DNA of 64,000 nt, taken from NCBI GenBank assembly GCA_009784005.1, contig WRCE01000004.1, positions 1-64,000 of the forward strand, given 5' to 3'. Both the position numbers and the translations under genes were made by a program. This document shows, in pieces, positions 1-8,354 of this stretch. This DNA comes from Candidatus Methanimicrococcus labiotermitis (GTDB taxonomy: Archaea; Halobacteriota; Methanosarcinia; Methanosarcinales; Methanosarcinaceae). Numbering within the stretch: the stretch's first letter is position 1; every line of letters begins with the position of its first letter. The notes beneath the pieces are model-generated. The model saw only the letters and a program-made list of their open reading frames with translations. It was not told the DNA's origin and did not search any database.

Positions 1-212
1 TGGCAGGCAGGCAGATGGCAGGTTGGCAGGCAGGCAGATGGCAGGTTGGCAGGCTGGTAGACTGGCAGGTGGCAGGCAGGCAGGCAGGAAGGTGGCAGGC
101 TGGCAGGCAGGTGGCAGGTTGGCAGGCTGGCAGGCTGGCAGGTGGCAGGCTGGCAGGTGGTAGGCTGGCAGGTGGCAGGCTGGCAGGTGGCAGGCTGGCA
201 GACGGCAGGCAG
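1..212. repeat. Minisatellite array at window edge
   Basis: G-rich tandem array built on GGCAGGCT/GGCAGGTG units, continuing off the left edge of the window. Any open frame through it is a by-product of the repeat (Ala-Gly-Trp-Gln-rich) and I do not call it a gene. Bases 213-453 after it are AT-rich and hold only the upstream region of the DUF169 gene. Confidence 0.9.
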
Positions 213-453
213 ATTAATACTCATTTATCAATGAATTTGGTCTCAGCCTGATTTGAATCTGAACTCAACCTGAATTTTAATATCCTATTCATATCAGTTC
301 CAAAAAATTTCCTAGCTTATTAGGAAAAGTTATTAACTATCATTTTTTTATAGTTCACATTGTTAATCTTAAGGTTGTTTTTCCGTTTGGCTGAAAAACG
401 ATCTGCTTCAAACTGTTTCATAAAGAATAAAATGAATTAAAAGAGAGGGTAAA

Positions 454-1155
454 ATGAATCTTGAACAACTGAATGCTTTCGGCAACGAACTGAAATCACT
501 TCTTCAGCTCAGCGGCTCTCCCGCCGCCGTCAAATTGATTCCTGTCGGCAGCGAGAATGACATTATCGGCAAATACCCGAAGCTGGCCCGCCAGATGAGG
601 CATTGCCAAATCACCGACCATGTCCGCCACTCCGGCGAAATGTTCTACACATCTCTTGAAGAACAGCAATGCAAGGGCGGGGCCGCCGCGCTCGGCTTGA
701 CCAAACTCCCCGACAAAGTCAGAAGCGGCGAGTTCTATTGTGACGGCCTTCACCATTTTGAAACCGTTGAAGCTGCCAAAAAGACGGTTGACTTAATCCC
801 GTTCCCCGAGCCGAATACCAACTCCGTTGTCCTCTACGCCCCGCTCGAAAAAGCAACCTTTGAGCCCGACGTCGTCATATTCATCGTCACCCCGAAACAA
901 GCGATGCTCCTGACCCAAGGATACGAATACAGAAACGGCGGACGCATTTACGCCGAATTTTCAGGAAAGCAAAGCGTTTGTTCCGACGCCGTCGCCCAAG
1001 TCATCAAAACAGGTCAGCCGAACATGACAATCGGATGCAGCGGAAGCCGCGCTTACACGAAAATCACAGACAGCGAACTTCTTTTCTCCATTCCGGCAAA
1101 GGATATTGAGAAAACAGTGATTGGGCTGAAGATGATTTTAGCGGGAGCGGAGTGA
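454..1155 (+). CDS. DUF169 domain-containing protein
   Basis: Soluble protein of 233 residues recognised as DUF169, a family common in methanogens and anaerobes and of unknown biochemical role. The family cysteines are visible: CKGGAAALG near residue 74, FYCDGLHHF near 95, and the C-terminal block IGCSGSRAYT near 197, which may bind a metal or cofactor. A strong ribosome site (GAGAGGG) sits 5-6 bases before the ATG. The gene stands alone, between a repeat array and convergent membrane genes. The family assignment is firm; any function would be a guess. Confidence 0.85.
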   Translation: MNLEQLNAFGNELKSLLQLSGSPAAVKLIPVGSENDIIGKYPKLARQMRHCQITDHVRHSGEMFYTSLEEQQCKGGAAALGLTKLPDKVRSGEFYCDGLHHFETVEAAKKTVDLIPFPEPNTNSVVLYAPLEKATFEPDVVIFIVTPKQAMLLTQGYEYRNGGRIYAEFSGKQSVCSDAVAQVIKTGQPNMTIGCSGSRAYTKITDSELLFSIPAKDIEKTVIGLKMILAGAE

Positions 1156-1193
1156 TTTTTTGTTAGTCGTGATGGAAACAGTCGATGTTTTCT

Positions 1194-2225
1194 TCATGAC
1201 CTTTTTTTAAACTTATTGACTTGATTCTTGAAAAAGATCATCATTTTCAATTCTTTCAAATCATATCCTTTTTGCTTAGCCAACAGCCCCGCCAACATAA
1301 TTAAAGACGGCAACGGTGTCAGAATAAAATAAATGTACCCTTCTGTTACTTCGCCGAGCAGCAGTTGAAGTGAATAAAAGGGTAAGTTGCCGTAATCCCA
1401 GCCCAAACTGTCAGGACTGAGTCCAATGGCTGTAAGTACATATACAAGCCCTATCACAGAAAGAATATTTGTCAGCGTGTAATGTGTGTTGAATAAGATT
1501 TTCTTCCCAATCAGGAAATAGATGAAAAAGGCAGGTATAATGTAAATAATCGCGAAAGGCAGCAGAATCAGATAACTCAGCACATTGTCAATAATTTCTT
1601 CAATAGAGAACATAATCATGGCTATAACTAAAAGAGGAATGATGTAAACAAAATACAGGCACACTTGGATGATAAGGGTAATTAAATTATTCGCCACAAC
1701 TTTAACGAGTGTGAGAAGAATCTTAATTAAAATGAGAATAGTTTTCGGCAGCCTCTCCTCGACTCTTGTCGTTCTCTCATCAAAAGATTTTTTAAAATTT
1801 GAAAAATGATCATTTATTTTCATCATTGCCCTTTTCTTAAACTCATTGACTTGATTCTTAGTCATCAGCCCCGCAAACATCATCAAAAATGGCAGCAGCG
1901 TCATAACTGAGGTGTATATTTCTCCATATATGTCTTCTGTTGATCCGTGCAGCAATTGTAAAATGAAAAACAACAGAGATATAATAGCGAGCACTGACAC
2001 GGATAAAATATTTGCCGGCAGGTTGTCTGTTTTACTTAAAAATTTCCCTCCCGCCAAAAAATACAGAAAAAGAACAAGCGGGGTGGATATGAACCACATG
2101 ACTGTATTATTGTCATATTCAAGGAAAAGGAAGAGATACATTAAGAGGAGGAAAAGAGAAAGAAATACGTAGATGGCAAGCGCAATTAAATTGTTTTTGA
2201 CTAAGAACCAAACAGTCTTTAACAT
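1194..2225 (-). CDS. Polytopic membrane protein, tandem duplication of a four-helix domain
   Basis: Hypothetical membrane protein of 343 residues with about eight predicted transmembrane helices. It consists of two copies of one domain: each half starts with an LVKNNLIAL or VANNLITL motif, contains four hydrophobic segments and ends in a block like LLPFLMMFAGLMTK or LPSLIMLAGLLAK followed by a charged tail (QVNEFKKR / QVNKFKKR). The neighbouring gene at 2307-2855 is a single copy of the same domain, so this is a local gene amplification. It lies downstream of the RHS gene and its putative immunity gene on the same strand, which makes a protective or surface role conceivable. No known family was recognised. 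Confidence 0.7.
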   Translation of the reverse strand: MLKTVWFLVKNNLIALAIYVFLSLFLLLMYLFLFLEYDNNTVMWFISTPLVLFLYFLAGGKFLSKTDNLPANILSVSVLAIISLLFFILQLLHGSTEDIYGEIYTSVMTLLPFLMMFAGLMTKNQVNEFKKRAMMKINDHFSNFKKSFDERTTRVEERLPKTILILIKILLTLVKVVANNLITLIIQVCLYFVYIIPLLVIAMIMFSIEEIIDNVLSYLILLPFAIIYIIPAFFIYFLIGKKILFNTHYTLTNILSVIGLVYVLTAIGLSPDSLGWDYGNLPFYSLQLLLGEVTEGYIYFILTPLPSLIMLAGLLAKQKGYDLKELKMMIFFKNQVNKFKKRS

Positions 2226-2306
2226 CGCATGCCGCCTTAAAATTCTTAGAAATCATTCCTCTTTCTTTAATGCTCCCTTAACTGTTTTATTTATATATAG
2301 ATGTAT

Positions 2307-2855
2307 TTATTCATTCCGAGACTGCTCATCGTCTTCTGATTCAGCGGATTCTTCGGGTTCAGCGGATTCTTCCGGTTCAGCGGATTCTTCGGATTCAACG
2401 ACAGCTAATTCTGCTTTTCTTCGCTGCGCCAAAAGTCCAAACCAAATTAAAAGAGGCGGCAACGATGCCATCGCGAAATTATTGAAAGTCATTTCGATCG
2501 GCGCGTATGTTATTTGGAAACTTTCGCATACAATCCAAAAAACGGACCAAAGCGGAAAAATGGCAAACCCGCCAAAAAGGAGAGCCAAGACTGCCGTCAG
2601 AACGAAAAACCCTGCCACGGAAAAGTAGTCCGTCACAGGTGTTTTCGTGTTTTTCATGAGTTTTTTTCCGGTCAGATAATACAGGTATAACGCGATTATT
2701 CCGCAAGGCAATGATATCAACAATGACGTCATCATCGTCACTTTAAGAAGCGACAAAATGCCGAGGATTAAAATGGCGAAGGCAATGCTCAAGCCGATGT
2801 GAACGGCGCAGGCGATTAAGTTGTTTTTAAGTATGACAGAGGTATTATTTTCCAT
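2307..2855 (-). CDS. Four-helix membrane protein with acidic repeat tail
   Basis: Hypothetical membrane protein of about 182 residues, a single copy of the domain duplicated in the next gene (ILKNNLIACAV at the start, LPPLLIWFGLLAQRRK at the end). After the last helix comes a Glu/Ser/Ala/Pro tail made by a 15-bp in-frame tandem repeat (about 2335-2400). Two ATGs are possible; the second (2855) has GGAG eight bases upstream, while the first lies only two bases from it, so I take the second. About 80 bases separate it from the 1194-2225 gene. Function unknown. Confidence 0.65.
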   Translation of the reverse strand: MENNTSVILKNNLIACAVHIGLSIAFAILILGILSLLKVTMMTSLLISLPCGIIALYLYYLTGKKLMKNTKTPVTDYFSVAGFFVLTAVLALLFGGFAIFPLWSVFWIVCESFQITYAPIEMTFNNFAMASLPPLLIWFGLLAQRRKAELAVVESEESAEPEESAEPEESAESEDDEQSRNE

Positions 2856-2977
2856 TAACATTTCTCCTATTTATTCTGCTATTTTATTCCATCGTTTTTG
2901 CTCTCGTTTTTTTCCCCATTTTAATAACTTAGCTGCAAGATCCCGGTAAATCTTCGGGTGATGTATCCAGCATTGTA

Positions 2978-4216
2978 TTACATTAATACTTTCCCGCTCG
3001 TTTCACTACCAACAAGCATGACCGGAATAAAATCTCTTTTATTTTGACCCAGTTGGCTGATAAAAATCTCCATTGTTTTATGAGACACAATCCAAAGTTT
3101 TTGATGATAATAAGGCGACCCGCTGTTCGTCCCGATATATTCAAGCGTTTTATTGAAATCTGAAACAAGATTTAAAATAACTGAATTATAATAGATTTTA
3201 TCATCAGGAATCAGTTGCCCTCCAATCAGCCCTCTTTTAAGTTTTGTTGGTTGGGACATTGGAGGCATTGTATATGCCGGAATAAGTTGGAAATGAGAGT
3301 CTGATACTTCTTTTGTTCTTTCGTCTAAAATACTTCTGATTTGATATCCTGTTAAATTGTTTTCAGTAAATATTTCAAGCGCTTTATTACTGACAATCAG
3401 GGCGCCGTATTTTGTAAAAAAAATGTCGCCGTTTAATCTTTTCGCACTTATTTTCAAGTCATGAATTTGCATTCTGACCGGACCTATAGCCTGTTCGTAT
3501 GGTTTATACGAAGCTCTGTCATTAATTTTTTTACCTACGGGCATGAAAACATACAGTTCATGTTCCATAAAATCCGTTTGATATTCAGGAGGCAAATCAT
3601 CTTTAAGAGCATATTTTTTAAAATAGAGGATAGTAAGCCAACTTCCAATCATTGAAAGAATGATAAGAATAATGAGTGAAATTAAATTAAATTCGTCAAG
3701 GTAAGATGAAAATATTAAAAATGGAATGGAAGCGAATATCAGAAAAGAGATACTGAAAGTGAGAGCACCCGGCAGCAAGAAAAAAAGGCGAATCGGAAAA
3801 TAATTCATTTTTTTGTTTTTAAAATACAAAAAATTCTTGGATGCTAAATAAAATCCAGGAAGGATTACAATGAATAATGGAATGAGGAAAAGAAAATGAG
3901 TATAATTATAATTAAAAGACAAGGCCATTAAAAAAACAATTACTATTGATGAGAAAAGATAAGCAAGTGCCATCAAAAATAAAAAGTAAAACCCCCACCC
4001 TTTAAACAACACGCCGAGATCTACACTTTTAGAATTGAAGTAGATTTTATTATTATATTTAAGAACAAAATAGATTGAAAAAAACAAGAAAAATAAATTA
4101 AGTAATGCAAAAAAATAATAGCCGTCTGTAAAAATTTCAATTAAAAAACTTGAAAAGAATAAAATAAGGAAAACAAGGACCCATGCATGTGGGATATTAT
4201 CCGCATATTTCTTCAT
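2978..4216 (-). CDS. Membrane-anchored protein downstream of RHS gene; immunity candidate
   Basis: Protein of 412 residues: roughly seven hydrophobic segments in residues 10-205, then a soluble C-terminal domain of about 200 residues (from PPEYQTDF). That domain has two related blocks, LIVSNKALEIFTENN near residue 278 and WIVSHKTMEIFISQL near 377, a style seen in some polymorphic-toxin immunity domains (my resemblance call, unverified). It starts only 106 bases after the stop of the RHS gene, on the same strand, and has a good ribosome site (GAGGT, 8 bases before ATG). In polymorphic toxin loci the immunity gene takes this position. AT-richer than its neighbours. Confidence 0.6.
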   Translation of the reverse strand: MKKYADNIPHAWVLVFLILFFSSFLIEIFTDGYYFFALLNLFFLFFSIYFVLKYNNKIYFNSKSVDLGVLFKGWGFYFLFLMALAYLFSSIVIVFLMALSFNYNYTHFLFLIPLFIVILPGFYLASKNFLYFKNKKMNYFPIRLFFLLPGALTFSISFLIFASIPFLIFSSYLDEFNLISLIILIILSMIGSWLTILYFKKYALKDDLPPEYQTDFMEHELYVFMPVGKKINDRASYKPYEQAIGPVRMQIHDLKISAKRLNGDIFFTKYGALIVSNKALEIFTENNLTGYQIRSILDERTKEVSDSHFQLIPAYTMPPMSQPTKLKRGLIGGQLIPDDKIYYNSVILNLVSDFNKTLEYIGTNSGSPYYHQKLWIVSHKTMEIFISQLGQNKRDFIPVMLVGSETSGKVLM

Positions 4217-4322
4217 GAATTTAAACCTCTGAAAAAAATTAATTTTAAAAATGTTAAGTCGTTTTTTGACATAAAAATTTACTTGTTTATTACCTCGAGC
4301 TTTTCTAGTTCTTTAGGATTCT

Positions 4323-7300
4323 TCATTTTTTTGAAGTTTCATTATTTTGAGAGTTTGTTTTATTTGAAATCTCTTCTTCTTGTTTTTGATCTGATGCCTC
4401 ATTAATATAATCCGAAATGACATAAGAAATAACCCAATGTTGTATGACAGCAGTAGTTGGGTCATTGGGACTTAAACCTGCTGTTACCGCTGAAACACTC
4501 ATATCAATAAGTATTGATTCGGGGTGGCAGGCTACAACAATCGCATCAGAAAGATCCATCCCATCGTATGTTGCATTAAATCCTCTTGAAATGATTCCAC
4601 CACATACTCCTACCTTAACACCCGTAGTAGATGTTACAATAATTCCTCCCTGAGTACCTACAACTGCAGTCGAAGCCGCACCAACAACACCTGCGCCTGC
4701 GCCTGCAAGACCGCCGGCGACCGCACCTTTTGCAGCTTCCCTCAAAATAGCATCTCTATCTGTAATGTGCCCATGTATTTGGAGTCCGTTTTGACGATCA
4801 AAACTAATTCCTCCTGTGGCTTGTATTTGCTTATATGCTTCAATTCCTCCAAATAAAGCACCACCAATAACAGCACCTGCGAAAGCTGTTGCTATAATGG
4901 GTGCATGCCCATCAGGGTCCTCATATTTCAACGGATTATTGTAGCAGTAGGAATACCGGTTCAAAGATTGCGGGTTGTACAAATCCGGAATGATTGAATC
5001 CGCCTGCGTAAAAACAAATGTCTGCGGATTATAGTACCGGGCCTCGAAATAATAAAGCCCGATTCCTGAATCAAACTCTTTTCCGGTAAACGTATACTGT
5101 TCAGTACCGCCTTCGCGGTGACCGCCAAACGGATAATACAGAGTACGTTCAACCAAATCTCCATCGGAGTCCATCATAACATTCGTTGAACCCAAGTGGT
5201 CATCCAAATACCAAAACATTCCTTCAGAAGACTCTTTAGCAACACGTTTGCCGTTGGCGAAGAAATAAACGGTTTCTTCGCCGTCTTTAATGTCATAATC
5301 CGGCGTGATGTAATATGAGATAACATTGTTTTCCGTCTTTTTAACGCGCTTGCCGTTTTCGTCATAAACGAATTCGGAAACGATTTTATTGTTATCGGAT
5401 TTCTTCAAAACTTCCGTTAACCTGTTGGCATCATTGTAGACATAAATAAACTCGCCGTCCTCAATCAGATTGCCGTTGGCGTCATAAAAGAGATTCATCT
5501 CGCCAACGCGCGTCGGTGCATGAATACCCGCGTTGTTGCCGTACTCGAATCCAAATATGATTTCTTCGTTCGTCGTCATGTCTTTGCTGCGATGTGCTAA
5601 AATGCTTCCAAGCGGATTGTATGCAAACGATTGTGAATAGTTTTCACTGCCTGCCAATAAGAGACGGTCTAAATCGTCATAGAAGAAATATTGATTTTCG
5701 CCGATGATTCTGTCGGTTATGCCGATGACATTTCCTTTGGGGTCAAAAGCATAGTTGAGGTTTTGAAGACCGGGTGTGTAGATGTTTTCTAAACGTTTTG
5801 TTTGGCTGTCATAAGTCAATTCGGTTTCTTTGCCGTTTGAAAACGATTTTCTTGTCATTAAGTTCATGGAGTCATATTCGATGTTGTCAATAACGCCGGG
5901 AATTGAAGACAAGAGGGTTTGGTTATTGTAGTTGTAATTGATGACTTTGCCGTTGGGTAGTGTTTTTTGGATGATGCGGTCCATTGAATCATAAGAATAA
6001 TAGGTTATGAAATCAGACGGTCCGTCGTTTTCGGATGTGTAATTTACAGACGGGATGCAAAAGATATCAAAGGAACTGCTGACAAAGCTTTTGTCGGAGT
6101 CAAAGGTATCCACGTAAGCTCTCAAACTTGAAAACGGCTCATTCAAGTCATAAGTGTACTGATAAGTTCCCGTGACAACGCCTTCCTCATATGTTTCGAT
6201 GTGAATGGTTGTTTGATATGTGGTTTGATTGTCGCGGTTGAAGAAGACGTTGAAAGTTGTGTTTTCATATGGTTTAGAGCTGTTCAGCGATTCGATGGTA
6301 CCAATTGTATTGCCGGTAGAATCAAGGACAACGAGAGATTTTCCTGAAGCGGTGTTTTCAAGTCTCAAAATATCGTTGTCATTGAGGGCAATGTAAGCGC
6401 TTTCATCGAGGTTTGAATGTATTCTTAAACCGTTGAGGTTCAGGTGTTTGACCGTTGAAGAAATATTATTTTCCAAATAAATGGTGATGTCGCCTTCGTT
6501 TTCAAAAGAATTGCGAGGCTTTTCGTAGGGCGGCAAATCATAAATACTTGCTTCATATTTCACATCATACGAAAAATCAATATGTGAAGGAGAGGAAATG
6601 TAAGCTCTCATACTTGTAACAAGTTCATTCGATTCGTAGAGATAACAGTTTGTACTATTCGGCTGCCCGTCCCTGAATTTTTCGATTTTTACGAGTGTAT
6701 CAGATTCATTTGAAGTAAGTGAAATGTTAAAAGTCATATTAAAGGATGAAGCCAGACCATTCACTTCCCTCATTGTTCCGAGAACAGTACCGTTTTCACC
6801 ATAAATAAACAAAGTATTGTTACTGCCTACAAATTTTAAGAATTCACGATCATTCAAATAAATGTAGCCGATATTATTCCATAGAATCACAGCTCTCAAG
6901 TCTTTTAAATCTATTTTTACGATGTCCAAACTTTCTTTTTCAAATGGGATCGTGATATCTCTTGCTCCCGTAACTGATTTTTCTATTGATTCAAGAGATA
7001 AAGCATAAACGGTGTCGTATGCTCCGCTGATGTAATTCAATGAAGATTCATAACCTTGAAGATGCAACTGCGCGGAAAGAATTGATTTTTCAAAGGCACA
7101 AACATACGAATACGATGCGGCAAAGTTTCCATTTTCTTTCATATTAAGAACGATTGAAATATTTGAATCATCTAAGAGAATAAATGAAACATCGAATGTC
7201 ACGTTTTCATTAGCAGTGCAACCATTAATTTTATAGATAGAATCCAATTCATTGCCGGCTCCGTCAAAAACGACCAATGTTCCGCCTGCAGGCGAATCAA

Positions 7301-8330
7301 TAAACCTTAAAAACTCCCGGCCGCTCAGATAAACGGAACCAACATCATGCACTCCTGTTGCAACCCTTAAATTTGTGAAGTGCAATTCCATTAAATCAAA
7401 TCCCTTTTGATATAGCGAAATGAATTTATGCTCTTCGTTTTCAAACGAGCCGCGGGGTGAAAACGGCAGAGGCTCATAATAAATCGCGTACTCACTGCTG
7501 ATACAGTCCACATTGGATTGGTAACCAACAAATTGGGCGCGAAGTGTCGATATGTCTTCACCCATCAAATATGAATAACTGAAAGTACCCGCGGGAACGT
7601 TTTTGTCATATTTTTGAATTTCAATTAACATTTCAAGATCGTCACGAATAAAGGAAACATCAAAAGTTATGTTTCCGGATGATACCGGCTTGCCGTTTAC
7701 TCTCGTGATGCCCCCCAATTGCTTTCCTGTTTGATCATAAATAATAAGTCTGTCGTTGGAATTAATGAATAATAGTATATTATTACCATTTAAATGAATA
7801 TAACCGATGTCTCCCGAACCCATTGAAACATTCAAATTTCTTAAATCCACTCTTTCAACACGATAACCTTTTTCTCCAAACTGAAACGTAAAATCCTGCA
7901 GATTTCTAAAAGAGCCTTCAATAATCATTGGTTCTGCATTTGAAAGTTCTTTGTATTCAACCGAATAGTTACTGCTGATGTAATCCACACCGGATTGATA
8001 ACCGGCCAAAGAAGTCTGAAGCACCGTAATATCTTTATTTGTCAAATATGAATAATTAAAAGTGCCTGCAGGAACACCACGGTCATATTTTTGAATTTCA
8101 ATAAACATATCAAAACCGTCACGAATAAAGGAAACGTCAAAAGTTGTGTTATTCAATGCCGGCTTGCCGTTGACTCCGGAGATGTTTCCCAATAGTTTTC
8201 CGGTATCATCATAAATTGAAAGACTGCCGCCGATGTTTGAATGAGTAAATCTTAAAATATTATCTCCATTCAAGTCAATGTAGCCAATGTCTCCGCTGCC
8301 CATTGAAACCCTTAGGTTTGTTAAATCCAC
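4323..8330 (-). CDS. RHS/YD-repeat protein, 3' part (RHS core and toxin-like tip)
   Basis: This frame (1335 residues if begun at the GTG at 8328-8330) is the direct in-frame continuation of the upstream 8352-13505 frame; only a TAG at 8352-8354 separates them. It has no signal peptide or ribosome site of its own. Order: most of repeat 2 through repeat 6 of a ~150-residue beta-rich repeat (VDLTNLRVS, DIGYIYLN, FDVSFI blocks), YD repeats from about residue 770, the RHS-associated core (GLYYFEARYYNPQT, LNRYSYCYNNPLKYEDPDGH) ending near 4905, then a variable tip of about 190 residues. The tip begins with Gly/Ala-rich hydrophobic stretches (AAKGAVAGGLAGAGAG), as in membrane-inserting or translocating toxins. 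Could be a separate fragment of a broken gene, but a read-through product explains it better. Confidence 0.8.
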   Translation of the reverse strand: MDLTNLRVSMGSGDIGYIDLNGDNILRFTHSNIGGSLSIYDDTGKLLGNISGVNGKPALNNTTFDVSFIRDGFDMFIEIQKYDRGVPAGTFNYSYLTNKDITVLQTSLAGYQSGVDYISSNYSVEYKELSNAEPMIIEGSFRNLQDFTFQFGEKGYRVERVDLRNLNVSMGSGDIGYIHLNGNNILLFINSNDRLIIYDQTGKQLGGITRVNGKPVSSGNITFDVSFIRDDLEMLIEIQKYDKNVPAGTFSYSYLMGEDISTLRAQFVGYQSNVDCISSEYAIYYEPLPFSPRGSFENEEHKFISLYQKGFDLMELHFTNLRVATGVHDVGSVYLSGREFLRFIDSPAGGTLVVFDGAGNELDSIYKINGCTANENVTFDVSFILLDDSNISIVLNMKENGNFAASYSYVCAFEKSILSAQLHLQGYESSLNYISGAYDTVYALSLESIEKSVTGARDITIPFEKESLDIVKIDLKDLRAVILWNNIGYIYLNDREFLKFVGSNNTLFIYGENGTVLGTMREVNGLASSFNMTFNISLTSNESDTLVKIEKFRDGQPNSTNCYLYESNELVTSMRAYISSPSHIDFSYDVKYEASIYDLPPYEKPRNSFENEGDITIYLENNISSTVKHLNLNGLRIHSNLDESAYIALNDNDILRLENTASGKSLVVLDSTGNTIGTIESLNSSKPYENTTFNVFFNRDNQTTYQTTIHIETYEEGVVTGTYQYTYDLNEPFSSLRAYVDTFDSDKSFVSSSFDIFCIPSVNYTSENDGPSDFITYYSYDSMDRIIQKTLPNGKVINYNYNNQTLLSSIPGVIDNIEYDSMNLMTRKSFSNGKETELTYDSQTKRLENIYTPGLQNLNYAFDPKGNVIGITDRIIGENQYFFYDDLDRLLLAGSENYSQSFAYNPLGSILAHRSKDMTTNEEIIFGFEYGNNAGIHAPTRVGEMNLFYDANGNLIEDGEFIYVYNDANRLTEVLKKSDNNKIVSEFVYDENGKRVKKTENNVISYYITPDYDIKDGEETVYFFANGKRVAKESSEGMFWYLDDHLGSTNVMMDSDGDLVERTLYYPFGGHREGGTEQYTFTGKEFDSGIGLYYFEARYYNPQTFVFTQADSIIPDLYNPQSLNRYSYCYNNPLKYEDPDGHAPIIATAFAGAVIGGALFGGIEAYKQIQATGGISFDRQNGLQIHGHITDRDAILREAAKGAVAGGLAGAGAGVVGAASTAVVGTQGGIIVTSTTGVKVGVCGGIISRGFNATYDGMDLSDAIVVACHPESILIDMSVSAVTAGLSPNDPTTAVIQHWVISYVISDYINEASDQKQEEEISNKTNSQNNETSKK

Positions 8331-8351
8331 TTTTTGGACACGATGTTCCCC

Positions 8352-8354
8352 CTA
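8352..8354 (-). other. In-frame TAG within the giant RHS protein
   Basis: The only interruption of a 3061-codon frame from 13505 to 4323. It falls inside the second copy of the beta-rich repeat; aligned without a gap to the neighbouring copies it replaces a position that is Glu in copy 1 (FYLEEEGYRV versus RFI-TAG-GEHRV). All other called genes here stop with TAA or TGA. In Methanosarcinaceae that decode UAG as pyrrolysine this codon could be read through; otherwise it is a nonsense mutation. Confidence 0.85.

Noticed and set aside
15-251. Open frame of 78 residues through the first array
   Set aside because: Translation is only Ala-Gly-Trp-Gln repeats of the minisatellite, with no ribosome site.
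8328-8330. GTG as a genuine independent start of the downstream RHS half
   Set aside because: No ribosome site or signal peptide, and it begins in the middle of a repeat unit; the frame is a continuation of the upstream one.
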